50,995 nucleotides of DNA from Muribaculaceae bacterium (lineage in GTDB: Bacteria; Bacteroidota; Bacteroidia; Bacteroidales; Muribaculaceae). Of this stretch, positions 43,219 to 50,964 are shown one piece after another. The stretch's first letter is position 1. Each line of letters opens with the position of its first letter. The stretch covers positions 110,959 to 161,953 of the forward strand of contig JAMPBB010000002.1 of the NCBI GenBank assembly GCA_023666885.1, written 5' to 3'. The position numbers and the translations under genes were made by a program. Below the pieces are notes generated by a model. The model was not told the origin of the DNA. It worked only from the letters and a program-made list of their open reading frames with translations, and searched no databases.

Positions 43219-44565
43219 ATGTTTACAGAAGTAATACCCTCACATCTTGTAGCCTCATGGCTGCTACATAACATTGACAGGCTTCTGGACTTTGTAGGGC
43301 TGTCTCACGAGAAAGAAATTGAAGAGATTTTGTACGTGGCCATAATTGTGGCTGCGGCATTGTTCGTGGGCTGGCTTCTGCGATGCATAATCCTGTTTGC
43401 ATCACGCAAATTTCTGGCTATAAAGGACACTGAGTTAGGCCGTCAGCTATTAGACCACCATATCCTGACACGGTGCTCGCACATAATACCGCCGCTTGTC
43501 ATATTGGGGCTATTACCGTTTGCATTCACATCGGACTCAAAGCTTCTGCACCTGTTTACCAACGCCGTAATAATCTACTTCCTTATAGTGACGGGAATGG
43601 CCATAAACGCCGTGCTGAAATTCATATGGATGCGGTTCGATTCCAAAGCCAACAAGCAGAACCTGCCTCTGAAGGGAATACTTGACGTGGCCATAGGCGT
43701 AGTGTGGATTATAGTAGCTATAATAGGCGGATCGGTATTGCTGGGCAAGTCGCCCGCAAATCTACTGGCCGGACTCGGCGTATTTGCCACGGCACTGATG
43801 CTCGTGTTCAAGGACAGCATACTTGGATTCGTGGCAGGCATACAGCTTTCGCAGAACGACATGCTGCGAGTGGGCGACTGGATAGTGGTACCGTCCACCA
43901 TAGCCAACGGCATATGCATAGATGTGACACTGACCACAGTCAAAGTACAGAACTGGGACAACACCATAGTGACTCTTCCACCTTATTCACTAATATCATC
44001 ATCGTTCCAGAACTGGCGCGGGATGTCGGACAGCGGATACCGACTAATAAGCCGGTCAGTGTACGTAGACACTGATTCGGTTCAGCCTGCCACCCCTGAG
44101 CTCATACAGAGCATTAGCTCGCTCCCGGGCATGGAACAGTTCATTGATAAGGTGAAGAAGGACGGCCCGTTCTACGACCCGGCGTTGGCCTGCGTAAACG
44201 GCTCCACCGCTACCAACCTCGGACTACTGCGTGCATACATGTGCGCCTATCTTTTAGCTCATCCTCTGATAGGGAAAGACCAGCAGATATTAGTACGGAT
44301 CATGACGCCGGAGCCAAGCGGAATGCCGCTTCAGATTTATTGCTACACCACCACGGCATGGACTGCATATGAAGCCGTACAGAGTGAGATATTCGAGCAT
44401 CTTGCCTCAGTGGCTCCGAAATTCGGCATACGCATATTCAATGCTCCTTCAGGGCTTGACCTCAAGGACGGTCTTGACAAAGTGGCCGAAACAGCATCAG
44501 CATCTGCCCCCGTTGCGGTACAAGCCTCCTCCAACCCCTCGGCCGGTACTCCGTCACCGGCTTGA
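43219..44565 (+). CDS. MscS-family mechanosensitive ion channel
   Basis: A 448-residue inner-membrane channel that opens on membrane tension during osmotic downshock. Five hydrophobic segments lie between residues about 30 and 215. The pore-lining helix and the start of the beta domain read LLAGLGVFATALMLVFKDS, VAGIQLSQNDMLRVGDWIVV and LPPYSLISSSFQNWRGMSDS, the MscS signatures in the longer YbdG-like form. The last 30 residues are Ala/Ser/Pro-rich and probably disordered. It is monocistronic, bounded by terminators on both sides. No clear TAnnTTTG box is seen in its short upstream region. Confidence 0.9.
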   Translation: MFTEVIPSHLVASWLLHNIDRLLDFVGLSHEKEIEEILYVAIIVAAALFVGWLLRCIILFASRKFLAIKDTELGRQLLDHHILTRCSHIIPPLVILGLLPFAFTSDSKLLHLFTNAVIIYFLIVTGMAINAVLKFIWMRFDSKANKQNLPLKGILDVAIGVVWIIVAIIGGSVLLGKSPANLLAGLGVFATALMLVFKDSILGFVAGIQLSQNDMLRVGDWIVVPSTIANGICIDVTLTTVKVQNWDNTIVTLPPYSLISSSFQNWRGMSDSGYRLISRSVYVDTDSVQPATPELIQSISSLPGMEQFIDKVKKDGPFYDPALACVNGSTATNLGLLRAYMCAYLLAHPLIGKDQQILVRIMTPEPSGMPLQIYCYTTTAWTAYEAVQSEIFEHLASVAPKFGIRIFNAPSGLDLKDGLDKVAETASASAPVAVQASSNPSAGTPSPA

Positions 44566-44588
44566 GTGGACTAAATACTTTTTCTCCG

Positions 44589-44632
44589 GTCCGGCATGGA
44601 TGCTTCAAGGCATCCCGCCGGACTCTTTTTTT
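44589..44632 (+). terminator. Terminator of the mscS-type gene
   Basis: GTCCGGC (44589-44595) pairs with GCCGGAC (44617-44623) around an inner stem, followed by TCTTTTTTT. The T-run provides part of the next promoter's -33 element. Confidence 0.9.
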
Positions 44633-44661
44633 GCCGGACTGAAAACTAATTGCTATTTTTG
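44630..44661 (+). promoter_or_regulatory. Promoter of the WG-lipoprotein operon, leaderless
   Basis: TTTG (44630-44633), 20 bp, TATTTTTG (44654-44661): a full consensus. Four bases after the -7 G comes the ATG at 44666, so the transcript should start at or next to the start codon. Confidence 0.82.
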
Positions 44662-44665
44662 CCCT

Positions 44666-45913
44666 ATGAGATTATTCTTAACCATAGCTTCCGTAATGCT
44701 TCTCGTGGCATGCAGCCATACGCCCGACGACGCCGAGCAGATAATGACCTCAGTGACATCATATCCGGCCCGCCTTCCGGGGCACAAACTATGGGGCATG
44801 GCCGACGGCTCCGGGAAATTTCTGATAGCCGATGCTTTCGAGTCAATGCCCACGGCGGCTACCGATGGAATATTTGCCGTGTACACCGATACAGGTATCA
44901 GCATATACGCTATTTCCGGCCCCGGGAGCTACAAGGCAATACGCAGCGGAGTGCGCTATGCCGGAGCTTTTGCCGAGGGGGTTGCCCCGATAGCGCCGGC
45001 CGACGGCCCCATTGAAGTAATTGACACCAATGGGGACACGGTATTCACACTTTCGGACATAGACGGGCATAACTTCACCGCATGTTTGGCCTTCTATTCC
45101 TGCGGTGTACTCCCCGTACGTGAAATAGGCACTGAGCTTTGGGGCGCCATAAATACCTCAGGACAGTTAGCAGTGCAGCCTCGTTATGAAACGCTCACAC
45201 AGTTCAGTTCAGGATATGCCATAGGTACCCGTCATGAGCATGACGGCATTCCGGTAACGGTAATCATAGCCGCTGACGGCACCGAACGAGCCAGAATACC
45301 GCAGGATTATACCGTGACAGGCTCCATGTTCAGCCATGGGCTTATAGCGCTGCGCCACAAGGACACTCGCAGATGCGCTGTGGCCGACACTCGCGGGCGC
45401 ATCACGGAGTTGCCTCCTGAAGCCGTTCGCCTTGGAGCCTCTGTAACTGACGGAGTTTCATTCATGGGCTCATCACACAGGTGGGGTATAATGAACACGG
45501 ACGGGGGTGTGATGGTAAAAGCCGAATATTTCGGCATTCATCCGCTTGACTGCAATCCCCGTATATGGTGCGAACGCCCCGGCGGAATAACCGTAATGTA
45601 CACTGACGGCATAGAGCCCAAGGCTCTTGACGGCTATAGCACTATAGCCTACATACCGTCACAGCAGGTATATATAGCCACGAATACCGCCGGGAGTACA
45701 GTACACTTGTTTGACAAAGATTTTAACCGCATCCCTGATGTAGAATATGCCGAAGCGTCGTTACGTCTATCGCTTTCCGACATCATTCTTTCAGACCGCG
45801 CCGAAGATCATCCTGAGTTCAACACCTCACGCCCGGATGAGGACTACCCTTCGTGGATGGAACACGAGGAAGAATCCGAATCGGACTACGAACCTGTAAT
45901 GCCCGCACAATGA
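44666..45913 (+). CDS. WG-repeat lipoprotein
   Basis: A 415-residue lipoprotein with signal peptide and lipobox LLVAC (Cys15), then SHTPDD. WG-repeat-like units recur through the body: KLWGMADGSGKFLIADAFES, ELWGAINTSGQLAVQPRYET and HRWGIMNTDGGVMVKAEYF, with weaker ones between. Such beta-rich repeats are found in many Bacteroidetes cell-surface proteins and probably mediate binding. The C-terminus is acidic. The in-frame extension upstream of the ATG at 44666 overlaps mscS and the terminator and is rejected. Its stop overlaps the kinase ATG by 4 bases, so the two are coupled. Confidence 0.85.
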   Translation: MRLFLTIASVMLLVACSHTPDDAEQIMTSVTSYPARLPGHKLWGMADGSGKFLIADAFESMPTAATDGIFAVYTDTGISIYAISGPGSYKAIRSGVRYAGAFAEGVAPIAPADGPIEVIDTNGDTVFTLSDIDGHNFTACLAFYSCGVLPVREIGTELWGAINTSGQLAVQPRYETLTQFSSGYAIGTRHEHDGIPVTVIIAADGTERARIPQDYTVTGSMFSHGLIALRHKDTRRCAVADTRGRITELPPEAVRLGASVTDGVSFMGSSHRWGIMNTDGGVMVKAEYFGIHPLDCNPRIWCERPGGITVMYTDGIEPKALDGYSTIAYIPSQQVYIATNTAGSTVHLFDKDFNRIPDVEYAEASLRLSLSDIILSDRAEDHPEFNTSRPDEDYPSWMEHEEESESDYEPVMPAQ

Positions 45914-46782
45914 TTCTGATAGCAGACAGTGGGAGCACAAAGATAAGATGGGCAGCTATAAGCCATGAAGCCCTTACACCCATTACGTTTACATCAGCCG
46001 GAATCAATCCGGCAATAATGACAACGGCCGATATTCAGGCCGCACTCAGCTCCGCACTATCATCCAACATACAGGAAGTGCCCGAACACATATATTATTA
46101 TGGTGCCGGATGTGCCACGCCGGAGCTGTGTACGGTTATGGCAAGGCTCCTGTCCGAAGCAAGCGGCACTGACCTATGTAATATAAATGTGTACTCGGAC
46201 ATGACAGGCGCCGCCCGGGCGCTGTGCGCCGATGAAGCGGGAATAGTGTGCATACTCGGCACTGGATCCAACAGCTGCTACTATGACGGTACTACTGTGA
46301 CTGACAACGTATCACCGTTAGGCTACATATTAGGCGATGAAGGCTCCGGAGCCGTGTTAGGACGAACCCTTTTGGGCAACGTATTCAAGCGTCAGCTGCC
46401 TGACGATATAATAGCCGCGTTTCATAGGGCATATCCGGAACTGACTGTGGCATCACTGATTGAGAACGTGTACAGGCGTCCGGCTCCCAACCGGTTTCTG
46501 GCTTCGTTCACGCCCTTTATTGCAGAGCATATGGCTCATCCGGCAATGCACGCTATGCTGCTTGACGCATTCACCGCATTTTTGCGGCGCAATGTGCAGC
46601 TATACCCCCATGCGCATAACGTACCCATACACTTTACGGGATCTGTGGCGGCCGTATTCGCTTCCATACTGCGCGAGGCCATAGACTGTACCGAAGGCTT
46701 GGCCTTAGGCAAAATAGCCGCTGACCCTATGCCCGGACTCATTGAATATCACAAAAATAAAACAAATAATCCTGCCAAATGA
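45910..46782 (+). CDS. N-acetylglucosamine kinase-like protein (BadF/BadG ATPase family)
   Basis: A 290-residue ASKHA-fold ATPase, likely phosphorylating an amino sugar in the cytosol. The phosphate-1 motif is MILIADSGSTKIRWAAI, phosphate-2 is CILGTGSNSCYYDG, and SPLGYILGDEGSGAVLGR plus HFTGSVAAVF complete the family pattern. The closest described members are GlcNAc kinases, but the substrate is not proven. The start at 45910 is set by its ATGA overlap with the WG lipoprotein; a longer reading is rejected. It also overlaps serB by 4 bases. Confidence 0.87.
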   Translation: MILIADSGSTKIRWAAISHEALTPITFTSAGINPAIMTTADIQAALSSALSSNIQEVPEHIYYYGAGCATPELCTVMARLLSEASGTDLCNINVYSDMTGAARALCADEAGIVCILGTGSNSCYYDGTTVTDNVSPLGYILGDEGSGAVLGRTLLGNVFKRQLPDDIIAAFHRAYPELTVASLIENVYRRPAPNRFLASFTPFIAEHMAHPAMHAMLLDAFTAFLRRNVQLYPHAHNVPIHFTGSVAAVFASILREAIDCTEGLALGKIAADPMPGLIEYHKNKTNNPAK

Positions 46783-48011
46783 AAGCCACCAATCCACCCA
46801 CATTAGAGCTTATAATGGTCACAATATCCGGTGAGGACCATCCCGGGGTAACTGCGGCCATATCCGAAATCCTTGCCAACAACGATGCCCAGATCCTGGA
46901 TATAGGCCAAACGGACATCCATCATAATCTGACATTGGGCATACTCATAAAGACTGACAGCTCACGCTCAGGCGAGATAATGAAGGATCTGCTGTTCAAA
47001 GCTTACGAACTGAATGTGCGCGTACGCTTCAACCCCATAGAGGTAGCCGACTACGAACGCTGGGTGGGCCAGCAGGGCAAAAACCGCTGGATTATAACCA
47101 TGCTCGGACGCAAGCTCACCGCCAGCCACATAGCAGGTGTGAGCCGCATAATATCTGACCAGGGCATGAACATTGACAGCACAAACCGCCTTACAGGGCG
47201 CATGCCGCTGCATGAACAGGAAGAGGCACTGAGCAAATCGTGCGTAGAGTTCTCGGTAAGAGGCAATCCGGCCGACTATACCGCCATGCAGCAGGCATTC
47301 ATGCAGCTGACCAAGAAAGAAGAGGTGGACATATCACTTCAGGAAGACACCATGTACCGCCGCAGCCGCCGATTAGTATGTTTCGATATGGACTCCACAC
47401 TCATACAGACCGAGGTCATAGACGAACTGGCTGACCGTGCCGGAGTAGGCCCACAGGTACGTGCCATAACCGAAAGCGCCATGCGTGGCGAGATAGACTT
47501 CAATGAAAGTTTCAAGCGCCGCGTAGCCCTGCTGAAGGGATTAGATGAAAGCGTGATGCGTGAAATAGCCGAGAATCTGCCCATAACCGAAGGCGTAGAG
47601 CGCATGATGACCGTGCTGAAACGCACCGGCTACAAGACAGCCATACTGTCAGGCGGATTCACTTATTTCGGCAACTATCTGAAACAGCGTTATGGATTCG
47701 ACTACGTTTATGCCAACGAACTTGAGATAGAGGACGGCAAGCTCACCGGACGCTATGTAGGCGAAATAGTGGACGGGCGCCGTAAAGCCGAGCTGCTCAA
47801 ACTCATAGCCCAGGTAGAGAATCTGAATATCAAGCAGACCATAGCCGTAGGTGACGGTGCCAATGACCTGCCCATGCTTGCCACCGCCGGCTTAGGGATA
47901 GCATTCCACGCCAAGCCCAAGGTCAAGGCCACGGCTGAGCAGTCGCTCTCCACCATAGGCCTTGACGGCATACTTTATTTCATAGGATTCAAGGACTCGT
48001 TTATTCAGTAA
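46779..48011 (+). CDS. serB: Phosphoserine phosphatase with ACT domains
   Basis: Last step of serine synthesis: hydrolyses phosphoserine. The 410-residue protein has two N-terminal ACT-like modules (about 10-90 and 103-180; MVTISGEDHPGVTAAISEIL is the first), which may sense serine, and a C-terminal HAD phosphatase domain. The nucleophile Asp203 and acid Asp205 are in VCFDMDSTLIQTEVIDELAD, with the third motif ILSGGFTYF and the Mg-binding GDGANDLPM. It ends an operon with a WG lipoprotein and sugar kinase, far from serA and serC. Its final 11 bases overlap the convergent anSME gene. Confidence 0.95.
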   Translation: MKATNPPTLELIMVTISGEDHPGVTAAISEILANNDAQILDIGQTDIHHNLTLGILIKTDSSRSGEIMKDLLFKAYELNVRVRFNPIEVADYERWVGQQGKNRWIITMLGRKLTASHIAGVSRIISDQGMNIDSTNRLTGRMPLHEQEEALSKSCVEFSVRGNPADYTAMQQAFMQLTKKEEVDISLQEDTMYRRSRRLVCFDMDSTLIQTEVIDELADRAGVGPQVRAITESAMRGEIDFNESFKRRVALLKGLDESVMREIAENLPITEGVERMMTVLKRTGYKTAILSGGFTYFGNYLKQRYGFDYVYANELEIEDGKLTGRYVGEIVDGRRKAELLKLIAQVENLNIKQTIAVGDGANDLPMLATAGLGIAFHAKPKVKATAEQSLSTIGLDGILYFIGFKDSFIQ

Positions 48012-49236
48012 CCGCTCCGTCAGGGCGGAAATGCGTCATAACCCGTGCCGGAGCCCTTCCGGCACGGTATTCTGCTGCCATAAAGCCCATATATGGGGCC
48101 ACATGGCGGAAATATGCACGGTAGCCGCCGCACAGGTAATTGAGGCCGCGCTTACCATCAAGAGGATCCACGGCGAAACGGTTTTTAGGACACTCCCCGT
48201 GGCACGCTTTCAGGTAGCTACATTGGCGGCAACTTGCAGTGAGAGCATCGCGCTTAGCCTCGCCAAACAGAAGCTGACGCTCCGACCCCATCATTTCAAG
48301 CAAAGAGGAGGTATGGATATTGCCAAGCTTGTGGTGCGGAAACGCGAAGTGGTCACACTGATACACATCGCCATTATGCTCCATCATGCCGGCATGGCCG
48401 CATGTTTCAGCCATAGTGCACAGCCCGGGCTGCACCCCTACCCATCCGGCAAGAGTGGCATCAAATATCTGCACAAACACCCGGCCCACATCTTCCTTCA
48501 CCCATTCATCAAACACACCGCACAGAAATGCGCCCCATTGGCCGGGAGTGATGGAATGATGCGTCAGCTCTCCCTCCTCCTCTACCGAGGCAAGCGTGCC
48601 GTCAGGCTTACGCCGCTCCACTATGGGGGTAAACTGTATAAATCTACATCCTATTTCCTTGAAAAACCTATAGAACTCCACCGGATAGTCAGCATTGTAA
48701 TCGTTGACCACAGCCAGAGCGTTCCACTCCACACCATGACGCTGAAGCAGCCTTATGCCGCGCATCACATTACGGAACGTGGGCTTGTCACCGCTCGTGC
48801 GTCGGTACTCATCGTGAAACTCCTGCGGGCCATCAATGGACACCCCTACCAGCCAGTCATTCTCCTTAAGGAAAAGGCACCACTCATCAGTAAGCAGCGT
48901 GGCATTGGTCTGTAGGCTGTTCACTACTGTGCGCCCGCGAGCATAGCGTTTCTGAAGCTCCACCACTTTACGGTAAAATGCCAGGGGTCTTATAGTGGCC
49001 TCGCCGCCATGCCATGTGAAGCACACTTCGGGCGTGGTCTGCGCAGCCATATACTGCTTTATATATTCTTCAAGGGTGGCCTCGCTCATAAACTGCTTGG
49101 GTGTCTGCGAGCCAAGCACCTTGCCTTTTTCCAGATAGTAACAATATTCACATGCCAGATTACAGGCCGAGCCTACGGGCTTAGCCATGACATACATCAC
49201 CCTTGAAAAAGGGTTTTCAAGCATATTTTCAGCCAT
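48001..49236 (-). CDS. Anaerobic sulfatase-maturating enzyme (radical SAM/SPASM)
   Basis: A 411-residue cytosolic radical SAM enzyme that oxidises the active-site Ser (or Cys) of sulfatases to formylglycine before export. The 4Fe-4S/SAM motif CNLACEYC is at residues 25-32. The C-terminal SPASM cysteines are in CTMAETCGHAG, DVYQCDHF, CRQCSYLKACHGECPKNRF and LNYLCGGYRAYF, as in anSMEs. The start is the ATG at 49236 (MAENMLENPF); the extension to 49287 covers the promoter. It should mature the two serine-type sulfatases at 11-14 kb and others in the genome. It is divergent from the esterase across a 66-bp region. Confidence 0.94.
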   Translation of the reverse strand: MAENMLENPFSRVMYVMAKPVGSACNLACEYCYYLEKGKVLGSQTPKQFMSEATLEEYIKQYMAAQTTPEVCFTWHGGEATIRPLAFYRKVVELQKRYARGRTVVNSLQTNATLLTDEWCLFLKENDWLVGVSIDGPQEFHDEYRRTSGDKPTFRNVMRGIRLLQRHGVEWNALAVVNDYNADYPVEFYRFFKEIGCRFIQFTPIVERRKPDGTLASVEEEGELTHHSITPGQWGAFLCGVFDEWVKEDVGRVFVQIFDATLAGWVGVQPGLCTMAETCGHAGMMEHNGDVYQCDHFAFPHHKLGNIHTSSLLEMMGSERQLLFGEAKRDALTASCRQCSYLKACHGECPKNRFAVDPLDGKRGLNYLCGGYRAYFRHVAPYMGFMAAEYRAGRAPARVMTHFRPDGAVTE

Positions 49237-49256
49237 AGTTTCACTTTCAGTACATA

Positions 49257-49290
49257 CAAAAGTAATAAAAAACCTGTATATTTGCACAAA
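49257..49290 (-). promoter_or_regulatory. Promoter of the anSME gene
   Basis: On the minus strand TACTTTTG (49264-49257) is a full -7 match; TTTG (49290-49287) lies 22 bp upstream, one base longer than usual. It overlaps the divergent esterase promoter. Confidence 0.7.
49277..49284 (+). promoter_or_regulatory. -7 element of the esterase gene
   Basis: TATATTTG is a full -7 match, giving a leader of about 14 nt. It lies inside the -33/-7 spacer of the divergent anSME promoter, so both cannot be occupied together. No good -33 is seen. Confidence 0.68.
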
Positions 49291-49302
49291 ATCAAAACAG
49301 CA

Positions 49303-50217
49303 ATGAGAAAAACCATAATCACCTTCATCGTGGCTGCCGCAGCTATAGCTTCAGGCACGTCACTCCGGGCATACGCCCCCGCACAGACTCAGCAGCACAC
49401 ATGCTGTGCAAGCAACGGATGTAAAATAAATTTTGACACCGTCTATGCATCATCACGTTACGGCACCATAGGCGAACTGAGCGTACCCTCGCGCTACATA
49501 GCATCGCCAGCCAAAATCACCGTGGCACTTCCCGAAGGATATAATCCGGCCGACACTGCTTACCGCTATCCCGTGGTATACCTGCTCAATGGCCACGGAG
49601 GCAACAACCGCTCCTGGAGCACCGTAACGGCCATTGACAGCCTTGCATCTAAATACAGCATGATAATAGTTTGCCCGGACGGCCGCAACAGCTGGTACTG
49701 GGATTCGCCCATCGACCCGAACATGCAGATGGAAAGCTATATCATAAAGGAGCTGATACCATACGTTGACTCCGTGTTCAACACTCGCGCTGACCGCTCC
49801 GGCCGGGCCATAACCGGATTCAGCATGGGAGGTCACGGCGGTCTGTGGCTTGGATTCCGACACACGGATCTGTTCGGCAGCTGTGGCGCCACAAGCGGCG
49901 GCGTAGACATCCGTCCGTTCCCCAAGCGCTGGAACATGGCTGACCGGCTTGGAGCCAAAGAAGAAAATCCCACGCGCTGGGATGAGTATACCGTAATGAC
50001 CATAGCTCCCAACGTGAAAAACGGCGAACAGAACATAATATTTGACTGTGGCACAGAGGACTTCTTCTTCAAGGTTAACAACGCCCTTGACAGCACGCTA
50101 ACGGCCAACGGTATTGAACACGTGTACCTCACATCGCCCGGCATACACAACGGCGCCTACTGGAAGCGTTCCATTGGCCCACAGCTTGAATTCTTCCACA
50201 AGGCATTCACCCGCTGA
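49303..50217 (+). CDS. Secreted esterase of the esterase D/FrmB type
   Basis: A 304-residue exported alpha/beta hydrolase. A signal peptide covers about residues 1-25. The start at the ATG 49303 is preferred over an in-frame TTG at 49282, which lies in the promoter. The nucleophile is Ser174 in ITGFSMGGHGGLW; Asp253 (DCGTEDFF) and His282 (SPGIHNGAYW) complete a triad. The oxyanion segment is YLLNGHGGNNRSW. Related proteins are acetyl or feruloyl esterases acting on glycans, or S-formylglutathione hydrolases; export makes a glycan or xenobiotic ester more likely. A four-cysteine patch follows the signal (residues 34-40 region). Confidence 0.87.
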   Translation: MRKTIITFIVAAAAIASGTSLRAYAPAQTQQHTCCASNGCKINFDTVYASSRYGTIGELSVPSRYIASPAKITVALPEGYNPADTAYRYPVVYLLNGHGGNNRSWSTVTAIDSLASKYSMIIVCPDGRNSWYWDSPIDPNMQMESYIIKELIPYVDSVFNTRADRSGRAITGFSMGGHGGLWLGFRHTDLFGSCGATSGGVDIRPFPKRWNMADRLGAKEENPTRWDEYTVMTIAPNVKNGEQNIIFDCGTEDFFFKVNNALDSTLTANGIEHVYLTSPGIHNGAYWKRSIGPQLEFFHKAFTR

Positions 50218-50240
50218 CAAACTCCCATACATACATTATA

Positions 50241-50275
50241 AAAGGAGCGGGGTTCTCTGAACGTCCCGCTCCTTT
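50241..50275. terminator. Bidirectional terminator
   Basis: AAAGGAGCGGG (50241-50251) pairs with CCCGCTCCTTT (50265-50275), with an inner GTTC/GAAC stem. It is followed by TATTT on the plus strand and preceded by TTATAA, serving both convergent genes. Confidence 0.9.
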
Positions 50276-50297
50276 TATTTGAAATATGCCGCTATAA

Positions 50298-50909
50298 TTA
50301 CCAGCGCTGGTAGTGGACGTTGTCGGTGTTCCATTTGTCCTTTGGTGTGGGGCTTTCGGCAGGATAGCCCAAAGCCACTATGCACAGAGGCTTGACATAC
50401 GAGGGCAGCTCCAGCACTCGCGACACGTCCGGTATACGGTCAGGCATAGGATATACACCGCACCATACGGCGCCGAGGCCATAGGCGTGAGCGGCAAGCA
50501 GGATATTTTCAGTAGCTGCCGAGCAGTCCTGTACCCAATATTCCTGACCGGGTCCTTCAATGGCGCGCTGCATATCGCCACACACTATTATGGCGGCAGT
50601 GGCCGTAGCCAAATTAGAGTGAGGATGCACAGCCATGAGCGAGTCAAGCACCTCACGCTCCGTAACAGCCACAAAAGCCCACGGCTGCTTGTTCATGGCC
50701 GTAGGAGCCGCCATACCGGCCTTCAAAAGGGCGTCAAGCGTGTCACGGCTCACTTTGCGGTCAGTAAACTTGCGTATGCTGGTGCGCGTCATTATATTCT
50801 CTATTACGGCTTCAGTATTGCCCACCGTTTTCTCCGATGTATCGGCTGCACCCGTACATCCGGTGAGCAAAGCCGCAGAGGCTGCGGCCAAAAGTATGGA
50901 TTTATTCAT
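50298..50909 (-). CDS. Nitroreductase-family lipoprotein
   Basis: A 203-residue FMN-type oxidoreductase. NIMTRTSIRKFTDRKVSRD is the FMN-phosphate motif, PTAMNKQPWAFVAV the next, and ATENILLAAHAYGLGAVWCG the third; PLCIVALGYPAE ends the fold. The N-terminus MNKSILLAAASAALLTGC is a lipoprotein signal (Cys18), so it is predicted to be anchored outside the cytoplasm, unlike most nitroreductases. The start is the ATG at 50909; a reading from 50957 includes the promoter. The natural substrate is unknown. Confidence 0.9.
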   Translation of the reverse strand: MNKSILLAAASAALLTGCTGAADTSEKTVGNTEAVIENIMTRTSIRKFTDRKVSRDTLDALLKAGMAAPTAMNKQPWAFVAVTEREVLDSLMAVHPHSNLATATAAIIVCGDMQRAIEGPGQEYWVQDCSAATENILLAAHAYGLGAVWCGVYPMPDRIPDVSRVLELPSYVKPLCIVALGYPAESPTPKDKWNTDNVHYQRW

Positions 50910-50932
50910 GTATAATGATATATTTTTCAATG

Positions 50933-50964
50933 CAAATATAGCCCACGGCTCTTTCATTTAGAAA
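50933..50964 (-). promoter_or_regulatory. Promoter of the nitroreductase gene
   Basis: On the minus strand TATATTTG (50940-50933) is a full -7 match, with TTTC (50964-50961) 20 bp upstream. The upstream half lies in the 53-bp terminal inverted repeat. Confidence 0.72.

Noticed and set aside
44369-44665. Upstream extension of the WG lipoprotein
   Set aside because: It runs through the mscS-type gene, a terminator and the promoter; a leaderless ATG at 44666 begins a clean signal peptide.
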